NCBI RefSeq assembly: GCF_035575815.1
Contig: NZ_DATLXO010000045.1
Coordinates: 1-27,188 of the forward strand
DNA length: 27,188 nt
DNA from: Iamia sp035575815
Lineage (GTDB): Bacteria > Actinomycetota > Acidimicrobiia > Acidimicrobiales > Iamiaceae
Reading direction: 5' to 3'
This document shows, piece by piece, positions 7,445 through 13,012 of this stretch. How positions within the stretch are numbered: the stretch's first letter is position 1; every line of letters begins with the position of its first letter. The position numbers and the translations under genes were made by a program. The notes beneath the pieces were generated by a model. That model was not told the origin of the DNA, ran no database searches, and saw only the letters and a list, made by a program, of their open reading frames with translations.

Positions 7445-8944
7445 GTGAGCGACAGCAAGGTCATCGTCGACAAGCTGTGGAGCTACTGCCACATCCTGCG
7501 TGACGACGGGCTCTCCTACGGCGACTACCTGGAGCAGCTCACCTACCTGCTGTTCCTCAAGATGGCCGAGGAGCAGCGCCAGCTCGGCCTCGACCGCATC
7601 GTGCCCGAGGGCGACGACTGGCCGTCTCTGCTCGAGCTCAAGGGCGAGGCGCTCGAAGCGCACTACATCACCATCCTCAACACCCTCGGCCGCAACGGCG
7701 ACATGCTGGGCGTCGTCTTCCGCAAGGCGCAGAACCGCATCCAGGACCCGGCCAAGCTCGAGCGCCTCATCAAGGACCTCATCGGCGGCGAGCAGTGGAT
7801 GACCCTCGACGCGGATGTGAAGGGCGACGCCTACGAGGGACTGCTGGAGCGCAACGCGGCCGACACAAAGTCCGGCGCCGGCCAGTACTTCACGCCCCGG
7901 GCCCTGATCTCCGCCCTCGTCGACGTGATGCAACCCGGCCCCGACATGCGCATCGCGGATCCGGCCTGCGGTACCGGCGGCTTCTTCCTCTCCGCCTACG
8001 ACCACATCCTGCGCCACCACCCGAACCTCGACCCCGACCAGAAGCGCCACCTGCGCTCCGGGCTCTTCACCGGCTGGGAGATCGTCGACAACACCGCCCG
8101 GCTGTGCGCCATGAACCTGCTGCTGCACGGCATCGAAAGCCCCGACTCCGACAGCCCCGTGCACGTCGACGACGCGCTGCGGGCCGATCCCGGCCAGCGG
8201 TTCGACATGGTCCTCACCAACCCGCCGTTCGGGAAGAAGTCCTCGGTCTCCATCGTCAACGCCGAGGGCAAGGGCAAGGGCGAGAAGCAGAGCCTGACGG
8301 TGGTCCGCGACGACTTCTGGGCCTCGACCTCGAACAAGCAGCTCAACTTCGTGCAGCACGTCCGCACGCTGCTCAAGGTCGAGGGCACTGCGGCGGTGGT
8401 CGTACCCGACAACGTGCTCTTCGAGGGCGGTGCCGGTGAGGCGATCCGGCGACGGTTGCTCCACGAGTGCGACGTCCACACCCTTCTCCGGCTGCCGACG
8501 GGCATCTTCTACGCCCAGGGCGTGAAGGCGAACGTCCTGTTCTTCACCCGTAAGCCCGGATCCGACACGCCGTGGACGAAGGCCCTCTGGATCTACGACC
8601 TGCGCACGAACAAGCACTTCACCCTCAAGACCAAGTCGCTGGCGCGGGGCGACCTCGACGACTTCGTCGCCTGCTACCGGCCCGGCGCCCGGCGGGAGCG
8701 GACCGAGAGCGATCGCTTCCACCGCTTCACCTACGACGAGATCGCGGCGAGGGACAAGGCCAGCCTCGACATCTTCTGGTTGCGGGACGAGAGCCTGGAG
8801 GACACCGACGACCTCCCCGCCCCCGGCGTGATCGCGGCGGAGATCGTCGAGGACCTCCAGGCCGCCCTGACCGAGTTCACCGAGCTCGCCGAGTCCCTCC
8901 AAGGCATCGGTGTTGAGGTCCCCGCAGGTGATGGATGCGGTTGA
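7445..8944 (+). CDS. hsdM: Type I restriction-modification methylase subunit (HsdM)
   Basis: N6-adenine DNA methyltransferase subunit, 499 aa, normal length. The N-terminal helical domain begins VIVDKLWSYCHILRDDGLSYGDYLEQLTYLLFLKM. Next comes GAGQYFTPRALISALV (motif X region), S-adenosylmethionine motif I DPACGTGGFF at residue 172, and catalytic motif IV NPPFG at residue 259. GTG 7445 has AGGA 8 nt upstream; ATG 7436 would add three residues. All key motifs are intact. The gene lies 59 nt after the DUF222-HNH stop and more than 4 kb from hsdS, which is unusual because hsdM normally neighbours hsdS. It presumably supplies the methylase for the HsdS/HsdR upstream. The gene ends about 30 nt before a tRNA-like fragment that may mark the island edge. 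Confidence 0.93.
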   Translation: MSDSKVIVDKLWSYCHILRDDGLSYGDYLEQLTYLLFLKMAEEQRQLGLDRIVPEGDDWPSLLELKGEALEAHYITILNTLGRNGDMLGVVFRKAQNRIQDPAKLERLIKDLIGGEQWMTLDADVKGDAYEGLLERNAADTKSGAGQYFTPRALISALVDVMQPGPDMRIADPACGTGGFFLSAYDHILRHHPNLDPDQKRHLRSGLFTGWEIVDNTARLCAMNLLLHGIESPDSDSPVHVDDALRADPGQRFDMVLTNPPFGKKSSVSIVNAEGKGKGEKQSLTVVRDDFWASTSNKQLNFVQHVRTLLKVEGTAAVVVPDNVLFEGGAGEAIRRRLLHECDVHTLLRLPTGIFYAQGVKANVLFFTRKPGSDTPWTKALWIYDLRTNKHFTLKTKSLARGDLDDFVACYRPGARRERTESDRFHRFTYDEIAARDKASLDIFWLRDESLEDTDDLPAPGVIAAEIVEDLQAALTEFTELAESLQGIGVEVPAGDGCG

Positions 8945-8959
8945 TCGACTCCGTCGCCC

Positions 8960-9022
8960 GCTCGTGACGAGCATCGGGCTTTCAACCTGCTGGTTCAGGG
9001 TTCGAGTCCCTGGTGGCCCACC
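8960..9022 (+). other. tRNA 3'-part fragment, candidate att site
   Basis: A perfect T-arm, CAGGG-TTCGAGT-CCCTG (8996-9012), is followed by an acceptor 3' strand GTGGCCC (9013-9019), discriminator A and CC. Upstream is a plausible anticodon arm with loop CTTTCAA (8979-8985; it would read TTC, or be a changed Lys-type TTT) whose stem has one mismatch, and a GCTC/GAGC D-stem with only a 5-nt loop. The 5' acceptor strand should be GGGCCAC, but 8951-8957 is CCGTCGC and cannot pair. So only the 3' part is tRNA-derived. Tyrosine integrases commonly use this part of tRNA genes as the crossover core and leave such a copy at the far end of the element. Confidence 0.7.
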
Positions 9023-9062
9023 TCATCAGCGCTCGGTCGACGCCGACGGCGGAGTCGCCGGG

Positions 9063-9479
9063 TCAACGCCCGCGCAGGGGGGCCTCGGCCGTCGCCGCTG
9101 AGCAGGCCACGCACGTCCGGGTCGTCGGCCGGGCTCGGAGCCGCTCGAGGAGGATCTGGCGACCGCAGCGCTCGCAGTCCCCGTAGGACCCCGCATCAAG
9201 CCGGTCGAGCGCCTCCTCGAGGTCTGCCAGGTCGCGCTCGGCCTGACCGAGCAGCGACGAGACGAGCGCCCGCTCGAACGCGACCGTGGTCCCGTCCGGG
9301 TCGTGCTCGTCATCCAGGGCCACCCCGGTGGACGCCTCGACGATGTCGTCGAAGTCGACCTTCAGGTGCGCAGCCCGGGCCTCGATCGCCCGGCGCTCGG
9401 CGGCGAGCATGCGGCGCAGCGCGTCGGGCGGGGCCGTACCAGCCTCGTCGCCGGATCTCTTGCGCGCCACGGGATCCAC
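9063..9479 (-). CDS. DksA/TraR-family zinc-finger protein
   Basis: A 138-aa protein of the TraR/DksA C4-type family. A helical N-terminal part (coiled-coil-like, AERRAIEARAAHLK to LGQAERDLADLEEALDRLDAG) leads into the zinc finger YGDCERCGRQI...RTCVACS, with Cys102, Cys105, Cys123 and Cys126 spaced CxxC-17-CxxC. Proteins of this kind may act at the RNA polymerase secondary channel; actinobacterial short members are poorly characterised. The GTG at 9479 is the likely start; a TTG at 9488 and a GTG at 9470 are alternatives, and no strong Shine-Dalgarno decides. It is the first gene outside the putative island edge. Confidence 0.83.
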   Translation of the reverse strand: MDPVARKRSGDEAGTAPPDALRRMLAAERRAIEARAAHLKVDFDDIVEASTGVALDDEHDPDGTTVAFERALVSSLLGQAERDLADLEEALDRLDAGSYGDCERCGRQILLERLRARPTTRTCVACSAATAEAPLRGR

Positions 9480-9495
9480 GGTACCCAACCCCGAC

Positions 9496-9888
9496 CTACT
9501 CCGACGGCGTCAAGGCGTGCGGCCCGCTGCTCTGGGCGCTCCACCCACCTCCCGGTCGCGTCGGGGCGGCGGCGGCGACGACGGCGCCGACGTAGCCGAA
9601 CTCGGCGTCCAGGTCCCGCACCCTCCACGCTCCGGCGGCACCCGGGACCGCGACCGCATCGGTGCGGACATCGAGCGGGTCGAACGGCAGTCGCAGGCCG
9701 GCACCGAGCGCCTTGGCCACCGCCTCCTTCCGCACCCAGCACCGCCCGAAGGCCTCCCCTCGGTCGGCGGCGCCTCGGCTCAGCGCCCGGCGCTCGCCGA
9801 CGGTGCACGTGCGGACGACGACGGCGTCGTCGGGAACGTCCGGGCCCTCCACCTCCACGTCGATGCCCACCGGGTCGGACTGGGTTAC
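9496..9888 (-). pseudogene. 4'-phosphopantetheinyl transferase fragment, 5' truncated
   Basis: The C-terminal half of a Sfp/AcpS-type phosphopantetheinyl transferase. The frame reads TQSDPVGIDVE and later WVRKEAVAKALGAGL, the two metal and CoA binding motifs. An intact Sfp-type enzyme has about 100 more residues before GIDVE, including the strand ending in LSHS. Here the frame reaches an in-frame TGA at 9928-9930 about 20 codons before GIDVE, and the upstream DNA belongs to a MOSC gene remnant on the same strand. The GTG at 9868-9870 could start a 124-aa product, but this would lack half of the pseudo-dimeric fold. A short AcpS-like single-domain enzyme is less likely because the VTQSDPVG segment upstream of that GTG still looks family-like. 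Confidence 0.7.
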
Positions 9889-9916
9889 TGGACCGACCGG
9901 GTCTGACCCGCGCCAC

Positions 9917-10165
9917 CTACGAGTGGCTCACCGACGGTCGTCGCAGCGGCAGCACCACCGCCCGACCAGGCGGTAGAGCCGGCTGGCGTCGCTCCACCCC
10001 CACGCCGACGCCGCAGCCGTCCACTCCGGGGTGTGGTCGGCCATGGCACGGGTGATGCTGGACCGTCGCGCCGAGGTGGGCGTCGCCGTCGACGCCGAGA
10101 CCGGCGACGAGCTCGATCGCCTCCACCGGCTCCTTGGCGATGGTGTGCCCGGCGCTCAGGTTCAC
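9917..10165 (-). pseudogene. MOSC domain protein fragment, 3' truncated
   Basis: From the GTG at 10165 (GAGG 5 nt upstream) the frame reads VNLSAGHTIAKEPVEAIELV followed by AGLGVDGDAHLGATVQH. This closely follows the N-terminus of a family of small MOSC (molybdenum cofactor sulfurase C-terminal-like) proteins. Similarity stops at about residue 37 (near 10055). The rest of the frame to the TAG at 9917 is low-complexity Gly/Val/Pro and not MOSC-like. The conserved cysteine and most of the fold are missing. The break point faces the broken end of the phosphopantetheinyl transferase remnant, so one deletion could explain both. Confidence 0.65.
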
Positions 10166-10280
10166 CGACGCCTCACCGGCACGCGATCGGTGCCCGCCGA
10201 AGTGTCCATGGGCCCATGATGGCGGCGCGCCCGAGAACGTGTCGCCTCCGTTGCGCGACCCGCGCCGACCCGTGCGCCGA

Positions 10281-10326
10281 ACCGGTGAGCGTTCACACAC
10301 CAACCGGGGTGCGTCTGCTCACCGGT
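10281..10326. repeat. Perfect 10-bp inverted repeat with 26-nt spacer
   Basis: ACCGGTGAGC (10281-10290) and GCTCACCGGT (10317-10326) are exact reverse complements. They lie in the 249-nt gap between the divergent MOSC remnant and the haloalkane dehalogenase gene. This could be two half-sites of an operator or a cruciform. Apart from this repeat and the promoter next to the dehalogenase start, nothing else was recognised in the gap. Confidence 0.5.
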
Positions 10327-10402
10327 GCGCGGGGCGATCGGGAGGATGACCGCCCGCGGAGGCGGCGCGCGGCGACTCGACGGGGCCACGCCGACGCGTC
10401 GG

Positions 10403-10408
10403 TAGCCT
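10403..10408 (+). promoter_or_regulatory. -10 element TAGCCT of an apparently leaderless gene
   Basis: TAGCCT fits the TANNNT form of the actinobacterial -10 box and ends 6 nt before the ATG at 10415. Transcription would start at or next to the A of the start codon. No Shine-Dalgarno exists between the box and the ATG, in agreement with leaderless translation. No clear -35 was seen. Confidence 0.55.
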
Positions 10409-10414
10409 CCGGAC

Positions 10415-11329
10415 ATGGAAACCCTGCGCACTCCCGAGCATGCCTTCGACGAGGTCCCCGGGTTCGACTGGCCCCACCAGCGGGTGCCCGTGCCCGACGA
10501 CGACGGGAACGAGCTGGAGGTGGCCGTGGTGCGGGCCGGACCCGCTGACGCGCCGGTGGTGGTGTGCCTCCACGGCGAGCCCTCCTGGTCGTTCCTCTAC
10601 CGCCACGTCATCGACGCCCTCGTGGCGGCAGGGTTGCAGGTGGTGGCCCCAGACCTGGTGGGCTTCGGGCGCAGCGACAAGCCGAGGGAACGGACCGACC
10701 ACACCTACGAGCGCCACGTCGGCTGGCTACGGGGTGCGCTGTTCGACCAGCTCGACCTGCGCGACGTGACCCTGCTCGGCCAGGACTGGGGCGGTCTGCT
10801 CGGCCTCCGCCTGGTGGCCGAGCACCCCGATCGCTTCGCCCGGGTCGTGGCGGCCAACACCTTCCTGCCCACCGGCGACAGCCCGCCGGGCGATGCCTTC
10901 CTGGCCTGGCAGCGGTTCTCCCAGGAGGTGCCCGAGCTGCCGATCGGGGCGATCGTCGACGGAGGTTCGGCCACCGACCTGATCCCGGAGGTCATCGCCG
11001 CCTACGACGCCCCCTTCCCCGACGAGTCCTACAAGGAGGGTCCCCGCCAGATGCCGATGCTGGTGCCGACCAGTCCCGATGACCCCGCCTCAGCCGCCAA
11101 CCGGGCCGCGTGGGAGGTCCTGCGGCGCTTCGACCGGCCGTTCGTGTGCGCGTTCAGCGACGGTGACCCCATCACGGCCGGGGCGGACCGGATCCTGCAG
11201 CACGAGATCCCCGGGGCGGCTGGGCAACCCCACGTCACCCTCACGGGCGGTGGCCACTTCCTGCAGGAGGACTGTAGCGCCGACCTCGCCGGGGTCGTCG
11301 CCGCCCTGGTGCACCACGAGCGGGCCTGA
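10415..11329 (+). CDS. Haloalkane dehalogenase (HLD-I type)
   Basis: Alpha/beta hydrolase of 304 aa that would hydrolyse carbon-halogen bonds of haloalkanes to alcohols. The oxyanion loop is LHGEPSWSFLYR (His53-Gly-Glu-Pro), the nucleophile elbow GQDWGG has Asp124 followed by the halide-binding Trp125, the likely acid is in FSDGDPIT (Asp251), and the base is His281 in GGGHFLQED. The Asp124/Trp125 pair and the acid after the last core strand match the HLD-I subfamily (DhlA-like). The true substrate is not predictable. The gene appears leaderless, stands alone on its strand, and ends 13 nt before the convergent next gene. Confidence 0.88.
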   Translation: METLRTPEHAFDEVPGFDWPHQRVPVPDDDGNELEVAVVRAGPADAPVVVCLHGEPSWSFLYRHVIDALVAAGLQVVAPDLVGFGRSDKPRERTDHTYERHVGWLRGALFDQLDLRDVTLLGQDWGGLLGLRLVAEHPDRFARVVAANTFLPTGDSPPGDAFLAWQRFSQEVPELPIGAIVDGGSATDLIPEVIAAYDAPFPDESYKEGPRQMPMLVPTSPDDPASAANRAAWEVLRRFDRPFVCAFSDGDPITAGADRILQHEIPGAAGQPHVTLTGGGHFLQEDCSADLAGVVAALVHHERA

Positions 11330-11342
11330 GCGCCCGGCCGGC

Positions 11343-11996
11343 TCACTCGACGAGTGGCAGGGACGCAGGCCCGAAGACGAAGAGGTCGTCGAGGATCGGC
11401 TCGGGATCCGCTGACCATTCCAGCGCCCCAACTTGGTCGCGCGAGCGGCGTCCGAGTCGGAAGCGGAGGACCTCGAACGCGCTGGTGCGAACCGTGTAGG
11501 CCGGTCCGGCCATCGGCGGCGACGCCACCCGTGCGCCTCCGAGCTCGAAGGTCACCGTGGCCGCCACGTCGAGGGAGTCGGTGAGGCGGCGGGCCCCGAG
11601 GAGGACCACCTCGTCGTCGCGAGCCCCGGGCCGACCCACCGCGGCGCGGATGTCGTGCTCGTGGGAGACCACGTCGAGCACTGCGGGAACGATCTGGCGG
11701 TCGGTGACCACCGCCTCGAAGGGGGGAGCCAACTCGGCCCACCGACCCAGCAGCTCGCCCGGCGCGTCGTCGCGGTGGCGGGCCACCTCCTCGGCGGTCA
11801 GCACCTCGTCGGGGGGCCCGGCGAGCCGCCCGGCCAGCCCGTCCTCGATGACGCCGACGAGGTGGGCGACCACGTCGTGGACGTCCCACCCGGGGCACGC
11901 TGCGACCGGGGCACCCCATTCGGCCTCGTCACCCGCGGCCAACAGGGCGGTGAGCCGCTCACGGCTGCTGCGGTAGTGATCGCCCAGGTCCGTCAC
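11343..11996 (-). CDS. Maleylpyruvate isomerase-family mycothiol-dependent protein
   Basis: A 217-aa DinB-fold protein of the mycothiol-dependent maleylpyruvate isomerase family, which in actinobacteria includes thiol transferases and many uncharacterised members. Metal ligand motifs are visible: the helix CPGWDVHDVVAHLVG containing His45, and VVSHEHDIRAAVG with His112/His114 and Asp115. The start is GTG 11996. The gene is convergent with the haloalkane dehalogenase, with a 13-nt gap. Mycothiol use supports an actinobacterial host. The substrate is unknown; a thiol-dependent detoxification role near a dehalogenase is attractive but only inference. Confidence 0.83.
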   Translation of the reverse strand: MTDLGDHYRSSRERLTALLAAGDEAEWGAPVAACPGWDVHDVVAHLVGVIEDGLAGRLAGPPDEVLTAEEVARHRDDAPGELLGRWAELAPPFEAVVTDRQIVPAVLDVVSHEHDIRAAVGRPGARDDEVVLLGARRLTDSLDVAATVTFELGGARVASPPMAGPAYTVRTSAFEVLRFRLGRRSRDQVGALEWSADPEPILDDLFVFGPASLPLVE

Positions 11997-12048
11997 CGGG
12001 CCTGCCTATCGCTGCGGCCGGGCCGTGTCCAGGCGCGGAGCGCCACGG

Positions 12049-12207
12049 TCACCAGCAGTCGGCCACGGCGCCGAGCGCACGGCACATCTCGGTCCGGCGG
12101 GTTGTGGCCAGCGGCCCGGCGCGCTCGACGAGTGATGCCCGGAGGATCGGCTGCAGGTTGTCGAAGCAGGCAACGGACTCACCGGGCAGTCCCTCGTCGC
12201 TGTTGCG
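12049..12207 (-). pseudogene. MazF/PemK toxin C-terminal remnant
   Basis: The minus strand encodes 52 residues followed by TGA, including GLPGESVACFDNLQPILRAS and then LVERAGPLATTRRTEMCRALGAVADCW. This fits the last ~45 residues of MazF/PemK-type RNases (pattern LP..SV...DNl......l..R.g.L...r..e.c.AL). The frame is closed by TGA at 12208-12210 directly upstream, and no start or N-terminal half follows. No MazE antitoxin is visible. It fills most of the gap between the isomerase gene and the His-rich gene. The toxin must be inactive. Confidence 0.62.
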
Positions 12208-12265
12208 TCAAGCGCCCGAGGCTACAAACGCGACCTGCGCACCGGCGCACCGTGGCCCCGTCGGC

Positions 12266-12568
12266 TCAGTGCTCGTCCCAGTGGTCGTCGTGGGCGGCGT
12301 GGCGGTGGCCGTCGTGGAGGTAGTCGACGTGGTCGCCGTGGGGGACCGCCTCGTGGCCGCAGCCGTCGCCGTGAGCGTGGTCGTGGTCGGCGTCGTGGAC
12401 GACGTGGGCCTCGGGGGTGCACTCGTCCCAGTGGCCGTCGTGCTCGCGGTGAGCGTGGCCGTCGTGGAGGTAGTCGACGTGTTCGCCGTGGGTCACCGCG
12501 ACGTGGCCGCAGCCGTCGCCGTGGGTGTGGTCGTGGGTGTCGTGGAACTGGTGGTCGGTACTGGTCAT
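12266..12568 (-). CDS. Histidine-rich putative metal-binding protein with two repeats
   Basis: A 100-aa soluble acidic protein with 27 histidines and 3 cysteines. Residues 12-50 and 62-100 are near-identical repeats spaced exactly 50 residues apart. Each contains DH.HGDGCGH, then a V-HG-HVDYLHDGH core and a final HWDE. Such His/Cys/Asp repeats are suited to binding Zn(II) or Ni(II). The start ATG overlaps the stop of the ArsR-family gene by 4 nt (ATGA), so the sensor and this protein are made from one message. A zinc-buffering or storage role is inferred from composition and the zinc site of the partner repressor. There is no signal peptide, so it should be cytoplasmic. No exact family name is claimed. 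Confidence 0.8.
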   Translation of the reverse strand: MTSTDHQFHDTHDHTHGDGCGHVAVTHGEHVDYLHDGHAHREHDGHWDECTPEAHVVHDADHDHAHGDGCGHEAVPHGDHVDYLHDGHRHAAHDDHWDEH

Positions 12569-12888
12569 GGTTGCTCCTTCTCGGTGGCGTGGGCGACGGC
12601 GTCACCCACGATGTGAGCTACGTGCTGGTCGGTCAGCACGTAGGCGACCTCCCGACCTCGCCGTCGCCCGCTCACCAGCCGCTCGTCGCGCAGCACCCGG
12701 AGGTGCTGGGAGACGAGAGGTTGGGGGACGCCGAGGGCTTCGACCAGCTCGTGGACGCACCGCTCCCCGTGGCCGAGCTCGACCACGATCGCCACCCGGT
12801 GAGGGTTGGCGAGGGCCCGCAGAAGCTCGGCCGCGGCCCCGTGCGCCGCGTGGTCCGCGACAACGGTGGTCGGGGAGGTGTCACTCAC
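12565..12888 (-). CDS. ArsR/SmtB-family zinc-type repressor
   Basis: A winged-helix repressor of 107 aa. LLRALANPHRVAIVVEL is the typical N-terminal part; the recognition helix is in VPQPLVSQHLRVLRDERLV; the wing is SGRRRGREVAYVL. The C-terminal helix has Asp87, His89, His100 and Glu103, exactly the D-x-H-x10-H-x2-E alpha-5 site that binds Zn(II) in SmtB-type proteins. GTG 12888 is the start (GAGGG just upstream); longer forms lack family character. It is co-translated with the His-rich protein and divergent from a zinc dehydrogenase gene. A palindromic candidate operator lies 13-34 nt upstream. The predicted action is repression of its own operon, released by zinc. Confidence 0.88.
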   Translation of the reverse strand: MSDTSPTTVVADHAAHGAAAELLRALANPHRVAIVVELGHGERCVHELVEALGVPQPLVSQHLRVLRDERLVSGRRRGREVAYVLTDQHVAHIVGDAVAHATEKEQP

Positions 12889-12900
12889 ATTCCAACCCTC

Positions 12901-12922
12901 GCATATGCGGCTTATCGCATGC
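12901..12922. promoter_or_regulatory. Candidate operator of the ArsR/SmtB repressor
   Basis: GCATATGC (12901-12908) and GCATGC (12917-12922) lie close together, with ATGCG (12905-12909) and CGCAT (12916-12920) forming an inverted repeat with a 6-nt spacer. The site is 13-34 nt before the repressor start codon and in the 124-bp gap shared with the divergent dehydrogenase gene. It is A/T-richer than its surroundings. ArsR/SmtB operators are usually such imperfect AT-rich inverted repeats over the promoter. Confidence 0.5.
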
Positions 12923-13012
12923 AAGGCCCAGTCCGTCGGCAAGCGGGTCGGCGTCGGCGGCGGGCGCGGGGGTAGTGGTCCGACCCGACCGACGAACCCC
13001 CGAAGGTGTCCC

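Noticed and set aside
7421..8974. Minus-strand 517-codon frame opposite hsdM
   Set aside because: hsdM on the plus strand has all methylase motifs; the antisense frame has only biased Gly/Val/Glu composition.
8951..9023. A functional tRNA gene after hsdM
   Set aside because: The 5' acceptor strand does not pair with GTGGCCC, the D-loop has 5 nt and lacks GG, and the anticodon stem has a mismatch; only the 3' part is tRNA-like.
9928..10044. Small minus-strand ORF of 38 codons with CxC cysteines (MADHTPEWTAAASAWG...)
   Set aside because: It lies in the junction between two gene remnants, has no visible ribosome-binding site and matches no family I know.
12104..12616. Plus-strand frame of 170 codons with long Val/Ala runs resembling membrane segments
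   Set aside because: It is the antisense reading of the histidine-rich gene (GTG is opposite CAC His codons); the repeats and 4-nt overlap support the minus strand.
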